64,000 bases of DNA from Methanocorpusculum petauri (GCF_026891975.1 NZ_JAPTGB010000002.1:62001-126000), one strand, 5' to 3'. Positions 7,929 through 16,727 are shown, counted from the stretch's first letter. Notes: generated by a model from the letters alone, not told the origin. Program-made: numbers and translations.

Positions 7929-9296
7929 TTGTCGAAAGTAGTAGAAATTTCCCCGACCACCAGACATGAGGGTCACTCCAAGCTCGTTTTAAAAGTAAAC
8001 GATGAAGGAATCATTGAGCGCGGAGACTGGCTTTCCATCACGCCGGTTCGTGGAGTAGAGAAGCTTGCCATCGGTAAGACCTATGAGCAGGTTCCCAAGA
8101 TCGCTTCCCGTGTGTGTGGTATCTGTCCGATTGCCCACACCCTTGCCGCAACAGAGGCAATGGAAGCATCAATGGGTGTAGAGATCCCAGACGACGCATA
8201 TCTTCTGCGTATAATTCTCCAGTGTGCAAACAGACTGCACTCCCACGCACTGCACGATATTCTTGCACTGCCGGATATGTACCTGCCGGGCACTGACTCG
8301 AAGATCAATCCGTTCTCCCCCGAGGAGCCGGTCAGATCCGTTGCAAAGCGTATCCAGACTCTGCGTATGATTGGCCAGACCATTGGCGAGATCGCAGGCG
8401 GAGAAGCAGTACACCCGTCCAACCCGCGTGTTGGTGGTATGTACAAGAATATCACTCCGCGTGCACGAACCAAGATCTATGACCTTGCAAAGCAGGCACT
8501 CCCGCTCGCACGCGAGCAGATGGAGTTCATGATTGCAGTCTTCGAGAACTATGCAAAACGTGACTGGGCAGAGATGTGCGGCCGCGAAGTTGCAATCCCG
8601 AAGGACCTTGGTTTCCACCAGCAGGGATACATGGCAACCGACCCGTGTTACGGAAGCTCCTCTCTTGACGAGCACCCGACCTGGGACCCGGCACGCTGGC
8701 TTGAAGTCAGACCCTGGGACTGGTACATGGGCGAAGAAGAGATCACTCTCGAAGACCCGGCATATCCGGTTGGCGGAACCACCAAAGCAGGCGGAAAGGC
8801 CTGGCCGCAGATGCAGGCATGCACCGGTGTCCCACTCTATGACGGACAGCCCGTCGAGGTAGGACCGCGTGCCCGTCTTGCAATGTACAGAAACTACGAC
8901 CGCAAGGGAGCCATTGGTCTCAACATTGCACGTGAAATGGAATACATGGACTCCGTCTACAAGATGATTGAGGCAGCAGATGCACTCAACACCTCCGGCA
9001 GTGTCGTCGCAGACGTCATTCCGCAGGGTGACGGAACCATCGGATGGGCAGCAAACGAAGCACCGCGTGGCGCAGATGTTCACCTCGCAAAGGTCCGCAA
9101 CGGAAAAGTCGAGTGGTTCTCCATGCTTGTCCCGACTACCTGGAACTTCCCGACCTGCAGCCGTGCACTTACCGGCGCACCATGGGAACTCGCAGAAGTC
9201 ATTGTTCGTGCATATGACCCCTGTGTATCCTGTGCAACCCACATGATTGTACTGGATGAAGACAACCGGCTTGTGGCACAGAAGCTCCTTGAGTGA
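7929..9296 (+). CDS. frhA: F420-reducing [NiFe]-hydrogenase, alpha (large) subunit
   Basis: This 455-residue catalytic subunit splits H2; electrons go through FrhG to FrhB, which reduces coenzyme F420. The four Ni-Fe ligands are in RVCGICPIAH (Cys63, Cys66) and DPCVSCATH (Cys432, Cys435). The 17 residues after His438 are the peptide that maturation protease FrhD should remove. The start is TTG, supported by the GATGAGG Shine-Dalgarno and by the typical FrhA opening (SKVVEISPTTRHEGHSKL). It is first in the operon frhADGB and overlaps frhD by 4 nt. Confidence 0.97.
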   Translation: MSKVVEISPTTRHEGHSKLVLKVNDEGIIERGDWLSITPVRGVEKLAIGKTYEQVPKIASRVCGICPIAHTLAATEAMEASMGVEIPDDAYLLRIILQCANRLHSHALHDILALPDMYLPGTDSKINPFSPEEPVRSVAKRIQTLRMIGQTIGEIAGGEAVHPSNPRVGGMYKNITPRARTKIYDLAKQALPLAREQMEFMIAVFENYAKRDWAEMCGREVAIPKDLGFHQQGYMATDPCYGSSSLDEHPTWDPARWLEVRPWDWYMGEEEITLEDPAYPVGGTTKAGGKAWPQMQACTGVPLYDGQPVEVGPRARLAMYRNYDRKGAIGLNIAREMEYMDSVYKMIEAADALNTSGSVVADVIPQGDGTIGWAANEAPRGADVHLAKVRNGKVEWFSMLVPTTWNFPTCSRALTGAPWELAEVIVRAYDPCVSCATHMIVLDEDNRLVAQKLLE

Positions 9297-9787
9297 GTAT
9301 ATACATGGAAGGACTGTTTCCAGAAGTAATAATCGCCGGTGTCGGTAACGAACTGTTTGGCGACGACGGATTTGGTCCCGCAGTAATCAGAGCACTTTCC
9401 GAGTATGAACTTCCCGACAATGTAAAAGCCATGGATGTGGGTCTTGGCGGCCCCCATCTGGTTTTTTCGATGATCGATCCGGAAGAGACGAAGAAGCTGA
9501 TCATTGTGGACTGCATGGACTTCGGGGGAAAACCCGGAGACCTGACGAAAATTCCCGCCGACCTCCTGCCGGAAGGCAGACAGGAACGTTACATGGATGC
9601 CCATTCCGGAAATCTGCTGGATCCTATCGGCAGACTCAAAGGAAAAATGGAAATTATTATTCTCGGATGCCAGCCCGCCTATATACCTGCACCGGACAGC
9701 GAAGACTTTGCTCTTGAGCTGAGTCCGGAAGTACAAGGGGCTATTCCCAAAACTGTAAACGTCATCTTGAAAGAGATAGGAAGCTAA
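9293..9787 (+). CDS. frhD: Hydrogenase maturation endopeptidase FrhD
   Basis: This HyaD/HycI-type protease (164 aa from GTG 9293, or 160 from ATG 9305) trims the FrhA C-terminus after nickel insertion. The diagnostic N-terminal motif GVGNELFGDDGFGPAVI holds the conserved Asp, a second motif is DCMDFGG, and HSGNLLDP lies in the middle. The GTG start overlaps the frhA stop (GTGA), typical of translational coupling. The internal ATG is an equally possible start. The position between frhA and frhG is the standard order. Confidence 0.93.
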   Translation: MSIYMEGLFPEVIIAGVGNELFGDDGFGPAVIRALSEYELPDNVKAMDVGLGGPHLVFSMIDPEETKKLIIVDCMDFGGKPGDLTKIPADLLPEGRQERYMDAHSGNLLDPIGRLKGKMEIIILGCQPAYIPAPDSEDFALELSPEVQGAIPKTVNVILKEIGS

Positions 9788-9789
9788 CA

Positions 9790-10776
9790 ATGGGATTATT
9801 CGATAAATTCAAAAGCTTACTGTTCGGAAAAGGCGATGTCAGCGAGGGAACACAGGACGAGAAGCCTGTTGCCAGTAAACAGGAGCCTGTTGCCAGTAAA
9901 CAGGAAGAACCTGTGTCAGCAAAGCATGAAGCGCCTGTTACTAAGGCAGAGCCGGCTGACATGAAGGTCGAACAAAAGCCAATTATTCAAAAACCAAAGG
10001 AGGAGAAGCCAGTGGCTGACAAGATTACTGTAGGACACGTACACATGAGCGGATGTACCGGATGTCTCGTGTCCCTTGCAGATAACTACGAAGGATTACT
10101 TACTATCCTTGACAAATACGCTGACCTCGTCTACTGCCTGACGCTCGCCGATGTGCGCCACATCCCGGAAATGGATGTCGCACTGGTCGAGGGTTCCGTC
10201 TGTTTAAACGACGAGTGCTCAATGGAAGAGATTCTGGAAACCCGTGAGAGAGCAAAGATTGTTGTTGCTCTCGGAGGCTGTGCATGTTACGGCAACACCA
10301 CCCGCTTCTGCCGTGGTGGCCAGCAGAACCAGCCCCAGCATGAGGCATTCCTGCCGATCGGCGACCTGATCAAGGTCGATGTGTACATCCCCGCATGTGC
10401 ACCGACCCCGCAGCAGATCCGTAATGTGTGCCTGATGGCATACCTGTTGCTGAAAGGCAACGACGAGCAGAAAGCACTCGCAACTGCATACCTTACCCCG
10501 CTGATGAACCTTGCAGCAGCAGGAACCGAGGCATGCGGATGCGACCTGATGACTGAAGTTATCAACCAGGGCCTCTGCTGCGGATGCGGCAGCTGTGCGG
10601 CAGCCTGTACGGTCCGTGCAATCACGATGCAGTACGGCAGACCGCAGGTCGAGCGTGATCTGTGTATCAAGTGCGGCGCCTGCTATGCACAGTGCCCGCG
10701 GAGCTTCTTCAGCTTCGATGTCTGTGGACAGTATGAATCGATTACGAACCTCATTGGAGAGGTTATGAAACCCTGA
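9790..10776 (+). CDS. frhG: F420-reducing hydrogenase gamma (small) subunit, with N-terminal extension
   Basis: This electron-transfer subunit carries Fe-S clusters. The proximal cluster motif CTGC follows GHVHMSG. Two ferredoxin-type sites are CCGCGSCAAAC and CIKCGACYAQCP near the C-terminus. The 328-residue reading includes about 74 extra N-terminal residues: an amphipathic start (MGLFDKFKSLLFGKG) followed by a Lys/Glu/Pro/Ala-rich linker with the tandem 7-residue repeat EPVASKQ. AAGGAGG followed by GTG at 10012 gives an in-frame 254-residue protein beginning at the usual FrhG N-terminus, so two products are possible. It starts 2 nt after frhD. Confidence 0.95.
   Translation: MGLFDKFKSLLFGKGDVSEGTQDEKPVASKQEPVASKQEEPVSAKHEAPVTKAEPADMKVEQKPIIQKPKEEKPVADKITVGHVHMSGCTGCLVSLADNYEGLLTILDKYADLVYCLTLADVRHIPEMDVALVEGSVCLNDECSMEEILETRERAKIVVALGGCACYGNTTRFCRGGQQNQPQHEAFLPIGDLIKVDVYIPACAPTPQQIRNVCLMAYLLLKGNDEQKALATAYLTPLMNLAAAGTEACGCDLMTEVINQGLCCGCGSCAAACTVRAITMQYGRPQVERDLCIKCGACYAQCPRSFFSFDVCGQYESITNLIGEVMKP
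9863..9904 (+). repeat. 21-bp tandem repeat inside frhG extension
   Basis: A 21-nt unit beginning AGCCTGTTGCCAGTAAACAG is present twice, exactly and in frame. It encodes the repeated E-P-V-A-S-K-Q heptad, and degenerate copies follow. Slippage here would change linker length by 7 residues without breaking the frame. Confidence 0.8.
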
Positions 10777-10796
10777 GGGTCCCGGAGGAGAAAAAA

Positions 10797-11669
10797 ATGG
10801 AATATCTTGGACAATACAAGGCAGTCTACAAAGCCAAAGCCGGCTGTGAAGACATTCTCTCAAAGGCCCAGGACGGAGGAATCGTCACTGCAATGTTTGC
10901 CTACGCACTCGAGACAGGCATTATTGACGGAGCAATCGTCGCAGGACCAGGAGAAGAGGCATACAAGCCCGAGCCGATGATCGCCACCACCGTTGACGAG
11001 CTTCTCGCAGCACGTGGTACGAAATACTCGATCTCTCCGAACATGGCTCTGATCAAGGAGGCAACCCGCAGCTACGGTCTTGACAAGATCGGTATCGTCG
11101 GAACCCCCTGTCAGATTCAGGCAGTCAGAAAGGCACAGCTGTACCCAATCGGTATGCGCGACGTGCCGGACAAGATTGCACTGGCACTCGGTATCTTCTG
11201 TATGGAGAACTTCCCGTATCAGGGTCTCTACCAGATGGTTGAGGACCACTGTGCAACCAAGATCGACAATGTCACCAAGATGGACATTGGAAAGGGCAAG
11301 TTCTCTGTGTACACCGAGCGCGGTGTGAACGCACAGATCCCGCTGAAGGTTACCCACAAGTACGAGCAGCCGGGATGCCACGTATGTCTTGACTACGTTG
11401 CAAACCTTGCAGATATCTCGACCGGATCCGTCGGAACTCCTGACGGATGGTCCACCGTCTTCGTCCGCTCCGCAGCAGGAGAGGCAGCCTTCAACAAGGC
11501 AGTCGACGCAGGCTGGATCATTGCAGAGTCGATGGATGGCGTCAAGCCGGGTCTGGAACTCGTGACCAAGCTCGCAACCGAGAAGATCACCAAGAACCAG
11601 AAGTACATCGAGCACCGCGCACATGCGGAGCACGAGGCACTCAAACCACTGCGCAACCCATACATCTAA
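10797..11669 (+). CDS. frhB: F420-reducing hydrogenase beta subunit
   Basis: This 290-residue flavoprotein binds FAD, an Fe-S cluster and F420, and transfers hydride to F420. The family features are QDGGIVTAMFAYALE near residue 23, GTKYSISPN, VGTPCQIQAVR, and the Cys pair region GCHVCLDYVANLADISTG. It starts 20 nt after frhG with the Shine-Dalgarno GGAGG, and is the last gene of the operon before a terminator-like hairpin. Confidence 0.97.
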   Translation: MEYLGQYKAVYKAKAGCEDILSKAQDGGIVTAMFAYALETGIIDGAIVAGPGEEAYKPEPMIATTVDELLAARGTKYSISPNMALIKEATRSYGLDKIGIVGTPCQIQAVRKAQLYPIGMRDVPDKIALALGIFCMENFPYQGLYQMVEDHCATKIDNVTKMDIGKGKFSVYTERGVNAQIPLKVTHKYEQPGCHVCLDYVANLADISTGSVGTPDGWSTVFVRSAAGEAAFNKAVDAGWIIAESMDGVKPGLELVTKLATEKITKNQKYIEHRAHAEHEALKPLRNPYI

Positions 11670-11681
11670 CCGTGTCCTAAG

Positions 11682-11723
11682 GGTTGTACATGTACCCACC
11701 CCTCTCGGGTACAACCTTTTTTT
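11682..11723 (+). terminator. Hairpin terminator after frhB
   Basis: GGTTGTAC (11682-11689) pairs with GTACAACC (11709-11716) and is followed by seven T residues. It lies 12 nt downstream of the frhB stop and should end the frhADGB transcript. Confidence 0.65.
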
Positions 11724-11789
11724 GAAACTTTCATTGCAGGCTCCTGCGTACCGGTGAGATTTTTGTGTATCGGGTGCAAATGAGTTAGT

Positions 11790-12677
11790 ATGACTGAGGA
11801 TAAGGACCGTCCTGCAGATACTGTGCCGGAAAAAACAACTCCTCCGAAACGACGGAGGGTTACAAAGAAAAAAGCTGAAACGGAAATGGTTCCGGCCCCC
11901 ACAGATGCGCCCGCACCTCAGATGGAAAAGAAGATCGAGCTTTCCGCAATTGAGACTCCGGCAGAATCAGAGGAAAAACCAACGGAGGAACCTGACCATC
12001 CGCACAAGGCTGTTCCCGAACAGTTTCTAAACGATCTTGCACTCTTCGCCGATATTCTGGAGAAGACACCGGCACTGCTGGATCCGATCCGCGAGGTGTT
12101 TGAGTATCATCTGGTGGATCCGATCGACCGCAAAACGTTCCCCCGGATGGTAAATGCGATGTCGATGCTTTTGGGCCCGTCGGCAACGATGGTTGTGATG
12201 ACAGCGTGTCACGTGAACTCCGCGGCATTCTTCGAGGATCTGTTGTATGCAATAAAAGAGGAAAAGAGCCGGAGTGCGGTGTGGATCATTCAGCATCTGA
12301 CCGCTCTCTACGGAAACCGTGTCCAGCAGGCATACACACTGTCATCAGGGACAATGGATGAGGACTGGCACACGGTGGATGTCAACACCTACAAACGCGA
12401 AGGTGAAAATGCGTACTGGATCGTTGATATGAAAATGATGCTTTACTCAGGAAAGGAGAGCCAGATCAAAATGACGCCGGACTCGATCTTTCAGCTCGTG
12501 GAAATTCTGACAGCAGAGCTTGGAAGAAATATTCCAGGGGAAAATGTGGATCCGGGTCTCGTGAAAAAGTGCGAGGAGAACTTTACGATCTTTTATGAAA
12601 AGTTTTACGGCGCAAAAAAAAGTGAAGAGACCAAAAATTCCGATGGGGAAGAGGAACACCCCGCCGGATATGCATAA
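11790..12677 (+). CDS. Unknown protein with disordered charged N-terminus
   Basis: This 295-residue protein is not one I recognise. Residues 1-75 are low-complexity, rich in Pro, Glu, Lys and Thr, with a basic PKRRRVTKKK patch, and probably disordered. From about residue 75 a compact alpha-helical domain begins (EQFLNDLALFADILEKTPALLDPIREVFEYHL), and residues 185-260 look alpha/beta. The C-terminus is again acidic. There is no signal peptide or membrane helix, so it is probably cytoplasmic. The basic patch could bind nucleic acid or a polyanion, which is a guess. It follows the frh terminator with its own start. Confidence 0.6.
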   Translation: MTEDKDRPADTVPEKTTPPKRRRVTKKKAETEMVPAPTDAPAPQMEKKIELSAIETPAESEEKPTEEPDHPHKAVPEQFLNDLALFADILEKTPALLDPIREVFEYHLVDPIDRKTFPRMVNAMSMLLGPSATMVVMTACHVNSAAFFEDLLYAIKEEKSRSAVWIIQHLTALYGNRVQQAYTLSSGTMDEDWHTVDVNTYKREGENAYWIVDMKMMLYSGKESQIKMTPDSIFQLVEILTAELGRNIPGENVDPGLVKKCEENFTIFYEKFYGAKKSEETKNSDGEEEHPAGYA

Positions 12678-12874
12678 TTTTTTCGAACGGGAAATTGATC
12701 ACAGAGTTTATGCTCGCGGACCCGCAGACAGTGTTTCATTGTGTGTTCGGATTTTCTCCGCATTTTTCCGTTGCTGTCGACCCGGACGGCGTCCGGCGGA
12801 ATTTCCTCAGCAGGCGGAGGCATCGAACCGGCACAGAACAGCATCGCAGCCGCCAGAACGAGGACTGTAATCAC
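12605..12874 (-). CDS. Possible small secreted/lipoprotein-like ORF or remnant
   Basis: The frame opens with GTG and a hydrophobic stretch (ITVLVLAAAMLFCAG) followed by SMPPPAEEIPPDAV. This recalls the lipobox region of the neighbouring minus-strand lipoprotein (SAGCVMPPDDAS). The rest is Lys/Arg-rich and unstructured, and the 3' end runs antisense into the preceding gene. It may be the decayed 5' end of a lipoprotein paralogue. Confidence 0.25.
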   Translation of the reverse strand: MITVLVLAAAMLFCAGSMPPPAEEIPPDAVRVDSNGKMRRKSEHTMKHCLRVREHKLCDQFPVRKNYAYPAGCSSSPSEFLVSSLFFAP

Positions 12875-12967
12875 GACTCGAAAAAAATTCGTAGGCGGAG
12901 TATGGGGATTTATACCACATAAAGAGAGTGGGCAGACTCACGCTCGAAAAAACATTGAGAAAGGGCA

Positions 12968-14068
12968 TCACACCGCAGGAGAATCCTGTGTGTAAACTGC
13001 CGCAGCCGCGTACTTCACGCCGTTCTCGGTGTAAAGTCTCGTGGCATGGATGGATTTCTCCTCAATCCATCCGCGATAGAGATATACGTCGTCATCAATC
13101 CGGGTACCGAAAACAACACTGCCGCTGTTTTCAATTTTTCCTCCGAGACCGGCACCAGCGAACAGTTTTCCCGAGGTTCGGTTCACCGCAATCGTCAGGG
13201 GGCCGGATACCACCGTCCGCAGACCGGTGCCTGAAACTGTTTTCTCCCCGGGTGCGGACCAGAAGCCCGAAAGATCCGGAGCGGTATCAGCAACCCTGCC
13301 GTATTCACGAATGGCAGACACAATTTCATCGCCGGTATCTGATTCGGAAACGCCGGTTGTCCAGAAAGAAACCGTATCTTCAGCGATCTCCACATCCCAG
13401 AATTCCCCGTCCTCCATGATGACGAAACCCGATGCTGTCGAGCCGGAAACTGCATAGATGCCGCCCACAAATGCATGCGGTGTGATGGTTCCTGCAATAT
13501 CGAGATCCAGACTGCCGGAGAACAGCGGGCCGGTCTGGTTAGAAATACTTAGAGATGTTCCCCGCAGACTTTCTTCCCCGGTCAGTCCAATCTGCCGGGC
13601 GGACGTACTGTTCCATGTACCGGTAAGAAGAGGACACGTTTTCTCCACGGAACCTGGGGTCACAAGATGGACGGCAGAAATTGCGCGACTGCCTTTTTCA
13701 TAGGAGAGATCAATGACACAGCTCTCATTTCCGGAAAACGATCCCATCAGAAGCCGGCGGGAGCCGGTGGAGGAGAGATCCATCTCGAACAATGTTTGAT
13801 CTTTATCAAAAACCATACCGGCAGCCTGCCTGCCGCTGACGGTTCCGGAAAGAAGCCGAGACTCCTCCGCAACCTCAATCACAAGAGAAGATGGGGAAAG
13901 AGAGACAGATTCCCCGGAAGGAATTGTAATACTGGAAACAACACCCAGATTCCAGAGATACACCGGTGAATCGGACGCGTCGTCCGGCGGCATGACACAG
14001 CCGGCACTAAACAGTACGACCAGAATCAGAAGAAAAGCAGAAAAACAGAGAAACACACGCGAGCTCAT
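12968..14068 (-). CDS. Predicted lipoprotein with three repeated beta-rich modules
   Basis: This 366-residue protein has a signal peptide ending in lipobox FSAGC (Cys about 23), so it should be lipid-anchored outside the membrane. The mature part contains three similar modules opening LLSGTVSG, LLTGTWNS and DLSGFWSA. Each is followed by alternating hydrophobic/polar strands, suggesting small beta-barrels. I do not recognise a family. I chose ATG 14068 because the upstream in-frame start adds 36 residues before the signal peptide. It lies downstream of the DUF1015 gene on the same strand, 61 bp away. Confidence 0.7.
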   Translation of the reverse strand: MSSRVFLCFSAFLLILVVLFSAGCVMPPDDASDSPVYLWNLGVVSSITIPSGESVSLSPSSLVIEVAEESRLLSGTVSGRQAAGMVFDKDQTLFEMDLSSTGSRRLLMGSFSGNESCVIDLSYEKGSRAISAVHLVTPGSVEKTCPLLTGTWNSTSARQIGLTGEESLRGTSLSISNQTGPLFSGSLDLDIAGTITPHAFVGGIYAVSGSTASGFVIMEDGEFWDVEIAEDTVSFWTTGVSESDTGDEIVSAIREYGRVADTAPDLSGFWSAPGEKTVSGTGLRTVVSGPLTIAVNRTSGKLFAGAGLGGKIENSGSVVFGTRIDDDVYLYRGWIEEKSIHATRLYTENGVKYAAAAVYTQDSPAV

Positions 14069-14129
14069 AGAAGTATATACCTCTGTTATCCTACATAAAA
14101 TGTGGGCTTCTCCGGAAAAATGAAAAAAA

Positions 14130-15389
14130 TTAGTGTATTTCGTGGATGACCATGCCGGAGAGAAGTTTCGGCTCAAACCAGGTGGACTTCGGCGGCATAA
14201 TCATCGCATTGTCCGCAACATCGATGACACCCTGGGCCGTTACCGGCTGCATGATGAACGCCGCCGAGTACTCGCCCGCATCAACCTCCTTCACAACATC
14301 TGCGAGCGGAACAATACCGCCGACAAAGGAGATACGGGGATCGCCGCGGGGATCAATAATGCCGAGCATATCATCCAGCACCGATTCCTGCAACACCGAG
14401 ACATCAAGCCGGGCAATCGCATCCGCCTTTGGATCCACCGGACGTGTCAGCTCATACCACTGGCTCTCCAGATACAGGTGAATAATGTGGACAGACCCGT
14501 CCGTGTCCGCAAGGGGCGGGACAACATTTTTCGTCGTGTCCACCTTTTTGATTGGTGTTACCGTGAACCGCAAAGCGAGATCGCCGAGGAACTGATCGGC
14601 ATTCATGCCGGCAAGGTCGCGGACCAGCCGGTGATAGCCGTAGATCCGCACCTTGTCATGAGCGAACAGAACACTCATAAACCGCTCGGCATCCGGCGTG
14701 CATCTGCCCTCCGCCTTCCGGCGATCATAGACATTTGCCGAGGACTTGGCGCGATGATGGCCGTCGGCAATGTAAAGATTGGGAATCTCTGCAAACATCA
14801 TCTCCAGCTTTGCAATCTCTGCCGGATCGCTCACGCGGTAGATCTGATGCAGATTGCCGCCCGCACTCCGGTACTCGCCGAACGGCTGCATGGCATCTGC
14901 AAGACCGGAGATGTAGGCATGAATACTGCCCGGGTCTTTATAGAGCAGGAACACCTGTCCGGTATGCGCCGAGACAGCATCGATGTGACGGGTACGGTCC
15001 TCTTCCTTGTCGTAGCGGGTCAGTTCGTGCTTTTTGATCGTGTCGTCCTTGTACTCCGCAACACTCACACAGGAGATGAGACCGGTAAAGGTCTCACCGC
15101 CGAGCGTGATGCGGTAGATGTAGAAGGCAGGTTTGTCGTCAGAGACAAGAAGACCGCTCCCTTTCATCTTCGCAAACATCTCGCGGGCACGCTCATAGAT
15201 GCGGTCATCATGCGGATCAATGTCCGGCAGTTCTGCATCGGTTCTGATGACGCGAAGGAGAGTTTTGTCGTTCTTCGCAATCTCAGCGGCGGCATCCTCC
15301 GCACTGATAACGTCATACGGGACGGACGGAACAAACGAAAATGCCGCGTCCGACGGATGGAGGCCGGTGAATGGATATATGGTGACCAT
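14130..15389 (-). CDS. DUF1015 domain protein
   Basis: This 419-residue cytosolic protein of the DUF1015 (COG4198) family is widespread in anaerobes and uncharacterised to my knowledge. Family marks are IYPFTGLHPS at the N-terminus, VPYDVIS, KKHELTRYDKEEDRTRH (about 115-131) and the conserved IADGHHRAKSSANVYDRRK (about 212-230), followed by LFAHDKVRIYGYHRLV. The His/Asp/Arg-rich motifs suggest an enzyme acting on a phosphorylated or nucleotide substrate, which is inference. It is divergent from the rimI-like gene, sharing a 50-bp promoter region. Confidence 0.88.
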   Translation of the reverse strand: MVTIYPFTGLHPSDAAFSFVPSVPYDVISAEDAAAEIAKNDKTLLRVIRTDAELPDIDPHDDRIYERAREMFAKMKGSGLLVSDDKPAFYIYRITLGGETFTGLISCVSVAEYKDDTIKKHELTRYDKEEDRTRHIDAVSAHTGQVFLLYKDPGSIHAYISGLADAMQPFGEYRSAGGNLHQIYRVSDPAEIAKLEMMFAEIPNLYIADGHHRAKSSANVYDRRKAEGRCTPDAERFMSVLFAHDKVRIYGYHRLVRDLAGMNADQFLGDLALRFTVTPIKKVDTTKNVVPPLADTDGSVHIIHLYLESQWYELTRPVDPKADAIARLDVSVLQESVLDDMLGIIDPRGDPRISFVGGIVPLADVVKEVDAGEYSAAFIMQPVTAQGVIDVADNAMIMPPKSTWFEPKLLSGMVIHEIH

Positions 15390-15439
15390 TATTTTCAGAG
15401 ACTCCTATAATATAGTTCGGCGACAATACTAAAATAACA

Positions 15440-15922
15440 ATGGTAGTGGTGAACGGCGTCGGCGGGACAGCCGCCGGCTGTACTATCCGCAAGGCGACAC
15501 TGGAAGACATTCCGGAAATTTACCGGATTGAACTGATGTGCTTCTCCGACCCCTGGGATTATAAAGGGATGATCGAGATGATGGGCGTGTTTCTCACCTC
15601 ATTCTATGTCGCAGAGGCGGACGGACGGATCGTCGGGTTTTCCGCAGGAGCCATTGAGGAGACGGATGAGGAAAAATACGGTCATGTCTGCAATATTGCA
15701 GTGGTACCGGAACTTCGGGGATTTGGAATCGGCAGACTGTTGCTCCGTAAACTGGAACGGGATTTCTTTCTGGACGGATGCAGTGCATGCAGTCTTGAAG
15801 TCCGGGTAAGCAACACAGCAGCCCAAGGGTTTTATGAGAAGATCGGGTATGAAGGGGTGATTATATTCGGTGAGTACTACGAGGACGGCGAGGATGCGAT
15901 TGTGATGATGCGGTGGTTCTGA
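15440..15922 (+). CDS. rimI: GNAT acetyltransferase, RimI-like (protein N-terminal acetyltransferase)
   Basis: This 160-residue GNAT-fold enzyme has acetyl-CoA-binding motif A VVPELRGFGIGRLLLRKLE (about 94-112), and the pattern SLEVRVSNTAAQGFYEKIGY is typical of RimI/Naa10-type alpha-amino acetyltransferases. It probably acetylates protein N-termini, as archaeal RimI homologues do. The N-terminal TIRKATLEDIPEIYRIELMCFSDPW is the standard RimI opening. It is preceded by a TATA-like TATAATATAG with almost no leader. Confidence 0.85.
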   Translation: MVVVNGVGGTAAGCTIRKATLEDIPEIYRIELMCFSDPWDYKGMIEMMGVFLTSFYVAEADGRIVGFSAGAIEETDEEKYGHVCNIAVVPELRGFGIGRLLLRKLERDFFLDGCSACSLEVRVSNTAAQGFYEKIGYEGVIIFGEYYEDGEDAIVMMRWF

Positions 15923-15964
15923 CGCGAAACAGAGTTTTATCTCTTCCTGCATCAATATCTCGGT

Positions 15965-16297
15965 ATGAATTATGATCCGAAATCCCTAATCGGAGTACCG
16001 GTTGATCTTGCTTCGCTCACGGAGTATCAGCCGGGATCGGTTGTTTCCCGAATGGTTATCAATAAAAAGGCGGGAACGGTCACGGCGTTTGCGTTTGAAG
16101 CAGGCGAAGGACTTTCCGAACACACCGCGCCGTACGATGCACTGGTGATCGTACTTGAAGGAGAAGCAGACATTCCGGTAGGCGGAGTCATGCATCATCT
16201 GAAAGCCGGACAGATGATCATTATGCCGGCAAACGTACCGCATGCGGTGCACCCGACGACCCGGTTCAAGATGATGCTGGTAATGATTCACGAATAA
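15965..16297 (+). CDS. Small cupin-domain protein
   Basis: This 110-residue single-domain cupin has first motif SEHTAPYDALVIVLEGEADI (about 50-69) and second motif AGQMIIMPANVPHAV (about 83-97). The His and Glu residues fit a metal site. Small cupins of this type bind or sense small molecules or act as isomerases or oxygenases; the substrate cannot be told. It lies 42 nt after the acetyltransferase gene and may be co-transcribed with it. Confidence 0.85.
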   Translation: MNYDPKSLIGVPVDLASLTEYQPGSVVSRMVINKKAGTVTAFAFEAGEGLSEHTAPYDALVIVLEGEADIPVGGVMHHLKAGQMIIMPANVPHAVHPTTRFKMMLVMIHE

Positions 16298-16309
16298 AAA
16301 ACGAAAACA

Positions 16310-16636
16310 TCAGTGATCTATGATGCAGCAATAGTTGCCATAGAACATTTTGATGCTTTTTTGTGGCAATTCATATACATGGACATCGCCGGAGCGGGAT
16401 CGATAGTCTGTTTTGCTGTCGCGGGAATCATCTACCTTCTCTTCGTCTTCTAAAGGAGAACATCCGGACGGATAACCAGTCCGGATCAGAATAGTTTTTT
16501 CCCGATCATACACAACGACTTTTCCTGATTGTGTGGATGTGTTGGAACAGTTCCGTAGGTTCCAGTAATCCTGCCGCACCATGAACGACACTGCAGCAGA
16601 AGAGGAAATAAAAACTGTGGGAAAACCCTCGCGCAT
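16310..16636 (-). CDS. Hypothetical protein, 108 aa
   Basis: This open frame does not overlap other genes and has a Ser/Asp-rich middle part (EKVDDSRDSKTDYRSRSGDVHVYELP) and no recognised family. An internal ATG (MVRQDYWNL) is an alternative start. It has no strong Shine-Dalgarno. It may be a real small gene or a fragment. Confidence 0.35.
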   Translation of the reverse strand: MREGFPTVFISSSAAVSFMVRQDYWNLRNCSNTSTQSGKVVVYDREKTILIRTGYPSGCSPLEDEEKVDDSRDSKTDYRSRSGDVHVYELPQKSIKMFYGNYCCIIDH

Positions 16637-16727
16637 AGATCAACAACATTCGGTTAATTTTCCGGAGGAGTAATCTCACATTTTTATGGGAAGAGACCCG
16701 AATATATACCTCTAAGGAAAATTTTCC

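Noticed and set aside
8169-9242. 357-codon open frame antisense to frhA
   Set aside because: frhA is unambiguous; the antisense frame is Cys/Val-rich and without motifs.
9863-9904. CRISPR-like repeat
   Set aside because: Only two in-frame 21-bp units with no spacers; this is a coding tandem repeat.
14133-15410. 425-codon open frame antisense to the DUF1015 gene
   Set aside because: DUF1015 family motifs are clear on the minus strand; this is a mirror frame.
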